Shown here: positions 45,097 to 54,497 of the stretch, piece after piece | How the letters are laid out: the number at the start of each line of letters is the position of its first letter | How positions within the stretch are numbered: position 1 is the first letter of the stretch | Origin: Ochotona curzoniae | Taxonomy: Eukaryota > Chordata > Mammalia > Lagomorpha > Ochotonidae | Direction of reading: 5' to 3' | Length of the DNA: 64,000 bases | Assembly (NCBI RefSeq): GCF_017591425.1 | Contig: NW_024464918.1 | Coordinates: forward strand, 14,196,001-14,260,000 | Translations under genes and position numbers: made by a program | The notes under the pieces: generated by a model | The model's input: the letters and a program-made list of their open reading frames with translations, nothing else | Database searches by the model: none | What the model was told of the DNA's origin: nothing

Positions 45097-45309
45097 GAGC
45101 ATCCTCACCCAATATGCCGAGCAATGAAATTTCTGCAGATGCTGCATTATTTCATAAAACCAACTTCATCTGGATCCTGACGGCACCCAGCTGTTATTGT
45201 ACAGCCTGAAGTTTCTTCAGTTCTTCTTATTTTTCTGGTCTTACACATACTGACCATACAGATCTACAACGTGTATCACAACACACATACACACATCTAT
45301 TTAAAAAAT

Positions 45310-45410
45310 TTCAAAAAGTTTATGAAAAATAGAAACAAATTTATTTGATGTGAAAATACTTGAAGTTCACAGTTTCTTACACAATAGGCATTTTCCATAA
45401 ACATTTGAAA
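45310..45410 (+). mobile_element. Mariner-like MITE, copy 3
   Basis: Inverted termini 'ttcaaaaagtttatgaaaaa' and 'cattttccataaacatttga' plus AA about 100 bp apart. The interior 'aacaaatttatttgatgtga' resembles 'gtaagtttatctgggtacaa' of copy 4. Confidence 0.7.
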
Positions 45411-45449
45411 TAACAAACTAAAGAAAAATAGAGATGACTTTAGCTTTAT

Positions 45450-45830
45450 TGTGCTGATGTTATAACCCCACAACGTCACACTGAAACCTGATGAAAGTAG
45501 ATGAAAATGACAATTCAGGATTTGGCTAACTGTATAATAGAGACTATCATATCGTGAATTAAAGATACATTGCAATAAACAGCCCTATCCCTGAATCAAA
45601 GTTGGATTCCCAATGTAACTGTTTGAAAAATATCTTGGCAATAGGTTGCTAGACCTTTTGTCATTATTTATACCTACAATGTCATGACACACTTAAATAA
45701 CAGAATAATGGACTTATGACTGTATATGAAGGACTATACTATTGCAATAATATAGGGGAACTCAGTGGAGAGAGGGAAGCTGGAGATGGTGAAGATCCCG
45801 GAGCCTATGAAACTGCACCATAAAATAAAC
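45450..45830 (+). mobile_element. Lagomorph-type L1 3' end
   Basis: 'ctaactgtataatagagact' parallels 'tgaactgtataatggaggct' at 28,850. 'ttgcaataaacagccctatc' parallels 'ttgcagtaaacatttctatt'. 'acacttaaataacagaataa' parallels the 21.2 kb copy. The end 'gagcctatgaaactgcacca' leads into 'taaaataaacaag'. Confidence 0.75.
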
Positions 45831-46794
45831 AAGTTTTTGAAAGATTTGGCTGAGCTTTCGAAGAGAGATTTGTGTTATAAAAAAAAAGTAAGCTTTTGCA
45901 TTGTAAATTTCAACTTTTTGGACTTTACCACCAAGTTCTATATAATTTTCAAACTTCCGAACAGTGTACATCTCTGTTGATAGTTCTCAATTTTTCATTA
46001 AAGAAATACTTTTTGGGAAACTTATTATTATTTGTGAACTAGTGTTCACAAATAATTCTAATACATACGGGGTTTTAAGACCCATTGGGGGTTTACAATG
46101 TGTGGTAAAAATGGGACTGTTAGACCCAGCGTTTTACTTCACAAGTAAAATGGGCAAATGTTTGCTTTTCCGCAGAGTTTGTTTTCCTTTGTTATCCCAA
46201 ATTCCTAAAGGATCTTTAATGACAACACCCTGGTTTTCCAAATCTCCCCCACACAATCAGTTCCATGGTGCTTAGGTCAATCTATAAATTGGGTCTTTGG
46301 AACCAAATTTCACAGCTATCACTAACAGAGTGGACCTAATGAAGTCCTAGCTACTTGATGTGCTTACTAGAAAAGCCTTTAAGAAAAAGAAAATCCATTA
46401 ATCAATTTGTTTCTCATGGCAACTTAGCATCAGGATTCCTACAGTGGAGTGGGTATTTTTGCTAATGAGCAAGTTGAGTTGAATACTTAGTTGCATCAAC
46501 TTAATTTAATTTTTAAGCTATTGATTTTCATTAGGAAAATTCAATGCAATCTTCGCACCTTCCTACAGACATCCTTTTCCCATGTGGCGACATTTCACAA
46601 CTGTCCCAATGGAATATCTCTAAATGCCTATTTCAACATGTTAAAATTTATGGAAATCTACAATACCCAGAACTTCCCATTGTTAAGAAACAAACACAAA
46701 AGCATTTCTCAGCCTCATATATCAAGCATCAACTCCCATTTTTTTTAAACTAAAGAGCAACACGGCTTTTTTTTATTACATCTTCTGATTTATC
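45831..46794. other. Unique sequence, nothing recognised
   Basis: A 103-codon frame at 45964-46275 has no recognisable domain and no promoter or splice context that I can see. The rest is AT-rich. Confidence 0.45.
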
Positions 46795-46877
46795 AACTTG
46801 TTCAGCCAGTATTTACTGAGCATCTGCTACTCCCGGGTTGTAAATGAAGTGCTGAGGATACCTTAGTATATGTAAGA
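46795..46877 (+). mobile_element. Ancient mammalian repeat, 5' part (split by a CSINE)
   Basis: 'ttgttcagccagtatttact', 'gagcatctgctactcccggg' and 'aagtgctgaggatacc' match the TATTTATTGAGCACCTACTATGTGCCAGG type of ancient repeat. It resumes after the CSINE with 'cagccctcacagaatttaca' and 'ctgtaatggg'. The family is not resolved. Confidence 0.6.
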
Positions 46878-47231
46878 GGGGATGGTGTTGTGACATAACA
46901 AATTAAGTGGCTGTCTCTGAGGCAGGCATCCCATAAGGAAACTGATTAAAATTCTAGATGCTTCAGTTCAAATTCAGCTCCCTGCTAGTGTGCCTGGGAA
47001 AGCAGTGGAATATGAACCAAGCGTTGTGTTGCACCTATGGGAGAGACCTAGATAGAGCTCCTTGCTCTTGGCTCCAACATGTCCCAATTCAAGCCCTTGC
47101 TGCCTTTTAGGAAATCAGCAGATAGTAACTCAATCTCTCTCTCTCCCTCCCTCCCTCCCTCCTCGCCCTCTCATTCTTCCTCTTTCTCTCTCAAGTAAAT
47201 AAATAAGTCTTTGTAAAAAAAAAAAAAAAAA
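46878..47231 (+). mobile_element. Older CSINE
   Basis: Head 'ggggatggtgttgtgacata', body 'tgcctgggaaagcagtggaa', and a CT/CCCT-rich expansion at 47,131-47,200. An 'aagtaaataaataagtcttt' end with a 17-A run follows. It splits an ancient repeat whose two halves flank it. Confidence 0.88.
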
Positions 47232-47400
47232 TAGTGAAAGAACCACAGCCCTCACAGAATTTACACTGTAATGGGAAACACCACTAACTACCAAGGAAAT
47301 AAGTGTGATTACTTAGTGGGACAGACACTGTTTTGGAAAGTAAATTAAAGTGTAGCAAAAAATAAGAGTGAACCAACTGATATATGAAAAGTGATAGATG
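47232..47400 (+). mobile_element. Ancient mammalian repeat, 3' part
   Basis: Continues the element interrupted at 46,878: 'ccctcacagaatttacactg', 'gtgggacagacactgttttg' and 'gaaaagtgatagatgcaagt' follow the expected order. Confidence 0.5.
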
Positions 47401-47484
47401 CAAGTTAATATTAAGTGTGTGCTGTTCTAAATACTTTACATAAATGTTCTGACTTAAAGCTTCTAGTAACCATGTGAGGTATAT
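47401..47484 (+). mobile_element. MIR, 5' part (split by the LTR)
   Basis: 'tgctgttctaaatactttac' and 'taaatgttctgacttaaagc', ending 'accatgtgaggtat', match the MIR 5' core up to the LTR insertion point. Confidence 0.75.
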
Positions 47485-47853
47485 TGTAGGAGATTGTGAC
47501 CCCAGAAGGTCAGCGAGCACAGGATTACATTTGATTGGATAATATTTGTATGATAACAATCGAATGGATACCTCTTGTAACACTGTTTGGATATCATTTG
47601 TATGAGAACAGATGAGTGGACAGCATGTGAATGAGAACACTTGGTAGAATATACAAAAGGAATTCGAAACAAAAGTATAGAAACAGTGGATGGGTTTTGT
47701 GGAGAAGCTAAATACTTCCTCCTTTATGCCATATGACCCTCAGTATATAAAGTCTGATACCACTAATAAACTTCGGCTTTTGACCATCAGTCAGACTCCA
47801 TGCATGTTATTATCAGCTCCGTGCACCAAGTCCATCGCTGCAGGACAGCGACA
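47485..47853 (+). mobile_element. Solo LTR of an ERV2-type endogenous retrovirus, perfect 6-bp target duplication
   Basis: 369 bp beginning TGTAGGAGATTG and ending GCAGGACAGCGACA, flanked exactly by GTATAT at 47479-47484 and 47854-47859. A TATATAA box lies at 47744-47750 and AATAAA at 47765-47770, giving a U3-R-U5 order. The upstream U3 holds imperfect direct repeats of about 36 bp (47535-47570 and 47587-47622) with AGAACA-type words. The TG..CA ends and the 6-bp duplication fit class II (ERVK/beta-like) retroviruses. No internal retroviral gene adjoins. The U5 terminus is nearly the same as that of the minus-strand LTR at 26.5 kb. Confidence 0.93.
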
Positions 47854-48000
47854 GTATATAAAATAACAGCTTACATTTCCAGCATGAAAAAAAACTGATT
47901 AACAAAGAGTCTGGAAAAACTTATCTACCAGATCACATTGCTAGCAATGTCCAGGATCAAACATTGACCCCGGCAAACCTGCTTCCCCACTGCTGCCTTT
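47854..48000 (+). mobile_element. MIR, 3' part (split by the LTR)
   Basis: After the second GTATAT the MIR resumes: 'aaaaactgattaacaaagag', 'ccagatcacattgctagcaa', 'tgtccaggatcaaacattga'. The two halves join into one MIR when the LTR and one GTATAT are removed. Confidence 0.75.
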
Positions 48001-48316
48001 GTGGTGGGATGTTATAAGAATGCCTGAATGCTCACAATGAGGCACCCACATAGGAAGCAGGGCCAAAGTATGCTGGGAAGTTGGGACAGTGAAACTCTTA
48101 ACTGGAGTTTAGACATCTGTTGGAATTGAAGGAGGCAGATAAGGCTCGGACAAGATAGGAAAGGAACTGTTTCTTCTGCCTGTGACTTTTTAAAAGCAAT
48201 TGAAATGCGTTGAAAACACGCATGTATTAATAGTTCCAATCCAGAAATCCTGAAACACACTGGCTGAAGTTGTCATAAGTTACCTTCTTAAACTACTGAT
48301 TAACTTAATTGTGTGT
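48001..48316. other. Unique sequence
   Basis: No repeat recognised. An 82-codon minus-strand frame (48012-48260) has no known domain. Confidence 0.5.
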
Positions 48317-48413
48317 CCCAAAAAGTTTATAGAAAAACTGAGAAAGTAAGTTTATCTGGGTACAAAAATAATTTTGAAATCCATACCTAGTTTTTCCACA
48401 AACATTTTGAAGG
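48317..48413 (+). mobile_element. Mariner-like MITE, copy 4
   Basis: Termini 'cccaaaaagtttatagaaaa' and 'tttttccacaaacattttga' plus AG are imperfect inverted repeats of about 23 bp. The 97-bp element has no coding capacity. Confidence 0.8.
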
Positions 48414-48649
48414 CTTCCCTATCCATGCATTTCAAAAATGTGCCAGAATACTTAATTTTTAACCATTTTCCACAAACAGCTTTATTTTCTCTGAAAGGCA
48501 GATAAACACCAAGGGAAAAATAGAGTAATAGGTGCCACAGATGTTTTGAAAATTACTGGATTTTGAATCTCACTGATATGCGCAGACCTTGACTTTCACC
48601 GAACAGGGACAGCCCTTTATCCGTTTCATTTAATCTTGCAAGTATGCTT

Positions 48650-48840
48650 AATATCTGCCCACCAAACTTGAACTTCCTGAGAGCATGACACTTTCATCTT
48701 TATCATTATAGCTTTTATCTCCATCACAGTACTTGGCACAAAAAAGTCACTCAATGAAAGGAGGTGGAGGGAGGACCCGTGAATGCATGAGTGACGGGCC
48801 CTTGTATATAGTATGCAGTCAACAAACATTTGAGTAAGTA
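48650..48840 (+). mobile_element. L2 LINE 3' end
   Basis: 'cttcctgagagcatgacact', 'ctccatcacagtacttggca', 'aaagtcactcaatgaaagga' and, further on, 'gtatgcagtcaacaaacatt' with 'tgagtaag' match the L2 3' UTR. A duplicated or expanded middle part separates two such endings. Confidence 0.65.
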
Positions 48841-49989
48841 AGAAGTGGAGAAATGAGAAGAAACAGGCTTGCTTATAACTGGATGGTGGGGTGTGGGGCA
48901 GTCAGGACAGAGATAACAACAGAGGGGTAAGCTGTGAGATCATTGGAAAGTTGAAGGTAACATTCCAACACATAACCATGGGCTGGGATTCTGGGGAAAA
49001 CTGCCCAGGTTCTTACATTCCCTCTGCCTAGAACTGTGTTTATGCGCTTGTCCAGCTGCTGGGAGGTCCACTGGGAGATGACTTCAGAGACATGATTTCT
49101 AAGAACAGGAGGAAAGAACAGTGAGGATGCCGGGCCTCTGCTTATTCTACTCCACATGCCAGGTTCCAAGCCCTCTCGGCTGATTCCCATTTGTCTTTCT
49201 CCTGTGGAATATTTCAGTTTACAGTGCCATCTGTTGAGGAACACAGGCCCAGGCGACACAGTTCAGCCTGAGTCCCTTCTGCCGCCCAAGGAAGGGAGGC
49301 AGCCCTGAGTGCCTGTTGCCAGGCTCCTGACTTCCCTAACTGCCCCAGGCTGAGCAGGCTCCAAGCAGTGATGGATTAGGACCCCAGCTGGGCCACCTCC
49401 TTTATTTCTGCATCTGCATCAGTGGCAGAGGTGAGATTTCTGGTCCTCCCTGTTGTCTGCATTGTGCCCACTCTTGCTCACATTGCTGAAAACAGTCTCC
49501 TGGCTTGGAGCTGGACTCCCTGGGCCTCTGCTCTTCCACACCGTACATTAACTCCTCTCTATCCTGGCATTTTTAGAAAGTGCATTTGCCAGGGCTCTAA
49601 GGGTGGCTGCTGAACTCCACATCTCTAAAGACTGAACTGTCACAAAATTACAATCACCATCACTCTGACAATAAAGGGCATAGTGCTGCAAACACTTGAA
49701 TGCTTTCGGGAAGTATTTGTGATCTCTACATTTGCTTCATTTCACCCAGGAGCGCCTCTTTATTTCCAAAGCAAAACTATCTGCCTGTCCAGAACTGACA
49801 TATAAAAATGCTCCTTAGCTCCTCGTGCACGGCAGGCACCACTGCAATCAACAGGCCCTGTGTGTACCTTGGAATCTGCAATCGACCATCCTGCAGCATT
49901 GATAGGCAGGAGCCTGCTCTGCCATTCAGCTTACATCACCTCCTGCCAAAATGGCACATTCATCTTTTCAGAGTGCTTTCATGTGCCTG
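48841..49989. other. Unique sequence, moderately less AT-rich
   Basis: Nothing is recognised as a repeat. A 128-codon minus-strand frame (48873-49259) lacks recognisable domains. I see no convincing splice-framed exon. Confidence 0.5.
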
Positions 49990-50165
49990 TGCTTCTCTAA
50001 TTGGATCTCATAAAACGCTAGGAAACACAGAGAGTGGGTCTCATCCCTCCTGCTCTCATTTGGCTGACACGATCCAGGAAGAGCACATGATTTGCCCAAG
50101 GTCACACTTCTTTTGGTATGGTCTCATTCTTAACCCAGTGTGCTTTCCTCTGCAGCACACTGACA
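49990..50165 (+). mobile_element. MIR SINE
   Basis: 'gcttctctaattggatctca', 'acatgatttgcccaaggtca' with 'cacttc', and 'ttaacccagtgtgctttcct' plus 'ctgca' follow the MIR 3' half. It lies inside a 140-codon frame (49808-50230), which argues against that frame being a gene. Confidence 0.7.
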
Positions 50166-50424
50166 CTCCACTTTTCCATTTGGCTCAACCTAAAATAGTT
50201 GTGCTTCCACTTGTACTACACAGCACATAATCAAACACAATAGACTTTGCAATTTGCCTTTGAGGGTCTCAAAGCCTTAAACCTGGAGTATCTTAGCCTT
50301 TTTAATAATTTACACTTAACCAGCTTGGAATTATGTGAGCATGGGTTCAATTTGCCTTAAACTATCTATGAAAAAAACTGGGAGCTAAGCAATGTGTTAA
50401 ACAGGAGCGCAAAAAGCAGCAACA
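50166..50424. other. Unique sequence
   Basis: Short unassigned gap between two MIRs. Confidence 0.5.
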
Positions 50425-50610
50425 GCTATTATTTATTCATTTTAACCCTGGATCTCACAATGTCTAGCTGCTGGGTGATGTTTTGCCATTTTATAAAGTA
50501 GAGCATTAAGGTCAAGTGAAATCAAGCTGCCTTGATCACACAGTAGTAAAAGGCTGAGGCAGGATTTGAACTCTTGACTACACAGATCAGGCTCCTAGTC
50601 ACTTTCACCA
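50425..50610 (+). mobile_element. MIR SINE
   Basis: 'ttttaaccctggatctcaca', 'ccattttataaagtagagca', 'ccttgatcacacagtagtaa', 'ggcaggatttgaactcttga' and 'cctagtcactttcacca' give an almost complete MIR. Confidence 0.85.
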
Positions 50611-52559
50611 CAAATTAAATAAGACTATCAACAGAAAAAGAAGGAATTGAGAGAACATTTATTTAGACAACAGGGGGAAAAATAAAATGTCAAGAGCTCT
50701 TAAATCATAGAGCTTGGTCATTACATATACAAGTCTCGCTGTGCTTTAAAACAGGCCCGGAGGAATTGTATCTGGTATTTTTTAACTCAGAGAGTGTTAT
50801 TTTAAAAAATCCATCCAGAATAACTTAAAAAAAAAGATTAGATTTCCTCTAATCATACCAATGTTACTGAATTACTGTTTTATCTACTCTCTACTGCCAT
50901 GTGGTCACCCTGCCTGCCACATGTTACAATATGATCTGCAAGTCACTTACTTGTAGATGAGCCTCATCACACAGTCTATTTAAAGGCTACCTCAGCATTC
51001 TTTCAATCTGCATGGTGATATCTACAACTTTATCAGTGTAAATAAAGGATCCTGGGATAAAAAGGCATGAGATGTGGTCAAAAGCCAACCAGCCAGAAAA
51101 GGAAAATAAGCTTTCATGAAAGTTGCTCACTTTTGCTTTCACAAAAGCAAATAAAATTCAAAGATGTAACCAAGCAGTGGCTTCTTTCAGAGGGAGCAGC
51201 ATTTCGGTTCCGGTTCCTTAGTGCAACAGACTTGACTACCTGTGAGCTACACCCGATCCTGACACATTGGAACCATGGAATTGGGAAAGATGAAAAGGGA
51301 AGCTGACCCAAGCTCAGCACGTAATTGAATCATTAGCCTGGCCTGGGTTTAACATTTGCTGATCAAATATAAACTTCACACATTTTTGCTAAGGTACAAG
51401 TTAACATTCTCATATTTTCCCCTTTATTGAGTAATGAAGATATAATTTAAGCCATCTGATATGAAAAACGTTTAGGAGAATCACTTAAAAAAAAAAACAA
51501 CAGGTGGCATCACAGCCAAATCTCTGCAAAATTTGAAATGTTTGCATATTTATTTCTCTTAAAACCAAAAAGAGACACAAAACAGCACATACAGCTTACG
51601 TGAGATTGTAATTTTTGAATGTGCTCAACAATGTATATGCAACATTTTGTAGGGGAAGGAAAAATTCTAAGGACACATGAGCTACTGGAGTATTTACGGT
51701 GTTTCTGAGGTAGGGAAGACAAAGTACACTTAAAATGTGGAAGATGTTGCTGACCACATCTTGGGATTTAAACCCCAAACACAGCCACGGAATTCTGTGG
51801 CCCTACTTGTGAGGATCACTTCCCAAATGTGAAGTAAAAGACTGGAAAAACCTTTGAAAAACAGTGATTAAAAATTAAGTTGTGATAATGTCAACATATA
51901 CATATCAGAAAGCTAGATCAAATTTCCTTGACCAGATTGACAAGACAAAAAAAACACCTTTTTTTAGTATTTTACATTTCCTTCTTCAAAATACTTTTAG
52001 AAGAAGTGTCTTAAAACATTTACAAAAAAAAAAAACACACATAACTAAAAATTGACTGGCTCCAAAGATTTTACTCTTGTAAAGATATAAAAGGTAATGA
52101 GAGAAGTCTGAACAAAGAAACAGGAATGGAGGCAAGGAGAAGCAAACAAAGAGAGAAAGAAATGCAACATTCCACTGAAATCCTACCTTGAGTTGTGAAC
52201 ACAAAGGAATTTTGACAAAGTGTATTGTTTTTCTCTGTCATCACCACAAATCTGTATTTCAAGCTAGGAACAGGCATATTGTTTCCATTGAATGGGATTA
52301 GCAAAATTTGTTTCCAGGAAAACTTTAAAACTGGATTCAAGTTTAAGTCTGCATCAGTTAGGCCATAAAGACCAGCAAGCAGTTCCAAACGTTGGGGCTG
52401 TTCATGGTGTCATTTGCTGCCTCACATCTGCTTACCTCGGAAGTGACACTCCCAACTGAGTGTGTTTTCAGCACGTTCCCTGTGAAATTATCTGTTTTAT
52501 GTATAGATCACCACGTACGTTCATGAAATCATGTGGAGCTAAAATAAACACTTTCAAAG
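50611..52559. other. Unique AT-rich sequence, no supported gene
   Basis: No repeat family recognised. Frames of 60-105 codons on both strands have no known domain. Several A-runs (50,825; 51,486; 52,025) are present. Confidence 0.5.
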
Positions 52560-54120
52560 CTTTGCCATTTCCCATCCGATAATTTTTCCCCAAATACAGA
52601 AATAAAAGAAATGAAGTGGAGGGGGCAAGTAGAAGAGACAAATGGCTGAATGTAGTATCTTTTAAGAAAATATAGCGAAAAGGAGAAAGGGTTATTTTTA
52701 AGCTGTAAAAGCTCTGGACAGATTCCCTCTACAGATCATTATAGTATAAAGTATTATTGTTCTTTTTACAGAGGCTGGTTCGTTTTTATTCTGTACTAGA
52801 GATAGCTTGGTTGTTACATTCCAGAATTCTGTGACTTCATAGCCTCCTTGGCCAGCCAGGGCAGAAGCCGTAATTCTGTCTTGCGTTCTTTCAAAGGTAG
52901 ATCTCCTTCAGCCTTTTGCCAACAGATGGGTAGCAACACAATGCTCATCTTCATTTACAGACATAACTCCTGCCCAATAGTGAATTGATCCCCAGCCCAT
53001 TCCAGGAGTGAGCCTGGAGTAGCAGGAATTCCAGGTCAGAGGTAAAAGCAAACGTTTTGGAGACAGCGAGAAGGAAGTATGTGTGGGGGGATGGGAGTTG
53101 TTAATTTCAGACCTCCTGATTTAGAGTTCTAGGGTAAATGCCACTGTTATAGGCTCCAAACCAACAACAGGATGACATAAGCGCTTCCATTTCTAACCCA
53201 GTTACCCACCAGAACCCAAAGCATCCTGAAGCTCATGATGTATAAATTTAATTTCTCTTTTATGGCCAGAGCAGTGTTTTCCATGATTTATAAATCATGT
53301 GGCCAGCGATTTCTTTGAAATCTTTGCCTCATTTATGCTTTTGACCTCTTGACCCCCCGATACATTTATTTATGCCAGAGATCTCTTTGCAATGGTGCAG
53401 TTTAATGTCATTTGCCTGAGACTGGGTGGCTGAAAGGCAAACAAAGGCAAACGTTAAAGGGGGATTGTGATACAAAAATGTGTGTTTAAAAAGGATAAAC
53501 AAAGGAAAATGTGAATAGTTAAAACATATTATTCCCCATACTATTGATTTATGGCAGGAACCCTCTATTTATTGAATCCTTTATGAGTATCTGATTATAT
53601 AGCAGTTGATGGGGCAACGGGAGAATACTGATCCTCACAACAGAAATATTTGCTGTAAATGTCATGACATGCCTTGTCTATAATATGATTCTTTCCAGAT
53701 GGTTGTTTTTCAAGTTTCAGAAATGGAAAAATATGCTATATGACAAGAACACATAGACAGAATGCCTTTCTCCTTTGTCTCTTTTTATTTTAGTTTATGA
53801 ATATTCTGCTGTTTGCCATGAAGCAATGTGTTAAAGAAATCTGGTCAGAATGACATCTGATTAATTGGGCAGGGCATTTCCTACATAGCTCTTTGCAGAT
53901 AACCCAGCTGTCCATGAACCATTTCATTCTAAGAGATGCAGAGGCAGGCGACAGTCACAGAACTACTGGGAAGCTAAGTCTGCTCTAACAGATTGGCACA
54001 ATTTGTATCACTGGTGCCCAGAACCTACAGGGCTTGCATAGCCCAGAGCTGAGGACAGACACTGCCTCTTGGGACAGCCATATTTCTCCATGCTATTTAC
54101 GCATTATCAAAATGTCACAA
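52560..54120. promoter_or_regulatory. Repeat-free candidate conserved non-coding / enhancer block
   Basis: About 1.5 kb with no recognisable transposon in a window otherwise full of them, and no open frame of 60 codons or more. It has dense short AT-rich and homeobox/FOX/SOX-like words: TAAACAAAGGAAA at 53,496, GCAAACAAAGGCAAAC near 53,437, a TTGACCTCTTGACC pair near 53,341, and an 18-bp palindrome at 53282-53299. The assignment as a regulatory element is inference. No conservation data are available here. Confidence 0.3.
53282..53299. repeat. 18-bp perfect palindrome CATGATTTATAAATCATG
   Basis: The plus strand equals its own reverse complement over 18 bases with no spacer. Each half contains GATTTAT/ATAAATC, a word bound by posterior HOX/CDX-class homeodomains. 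It could also be chance. Confidence 0.97.
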
Positions 54121-54399
54121 AGAAAATGTCATTTTTTAAGACTCCTTAATCTTGATACAGAATAAGTTCCCCTGATTTTATACCATATAAAACATATAAA
54201 CAAACTCATATAAAGGAATTTCTATACACATGCACACATATAGAGAGAGGGGCACACACACAACTAGATATCTGCTATACCACAATCTGAAAGCTTCCAA
54301 CTGGTCATAGTGAGAACATGTGAACCTGTGGAAATGGGCAAATGCTGGGAATTCCATTCCCAATCTCCAGAGCTGGTGGCCCAATGTTTACCATGTCAT
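54121..54399. other. Unique sequence with short CA/TA-rich patch
   Basis: Unassigned. A patch of alternating CA/TA and GA lies at 54,225-54,262. Confidence 0.5.
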
Positions 54400-54497
54400 T
54401 ACCTCTCAGTTGTTGAAGATCACAAACTAAATGAAGCAGAGTCAGAACGTGAACACAGCTCTAATTCTGACTCCAGAATCCACGCTCTGAGCTAAGA
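54400..54497 (+). mobile_element. MIR 3' fragment
   Basis: 'gatcacaaactaaatgaagc', 'agagtcagaacgtgaacaca', 'ctctaattctgactccagaa' and 'tccacgctctgagctaa' match the MIR 3' end. Confidence 0.7.

Noticed and set aside
49808..50230. 140-codon plus-strand frame
   Set aside because: Its 3' half is a MIR fragment and the peptide has no recognisable motif. Chance frame.
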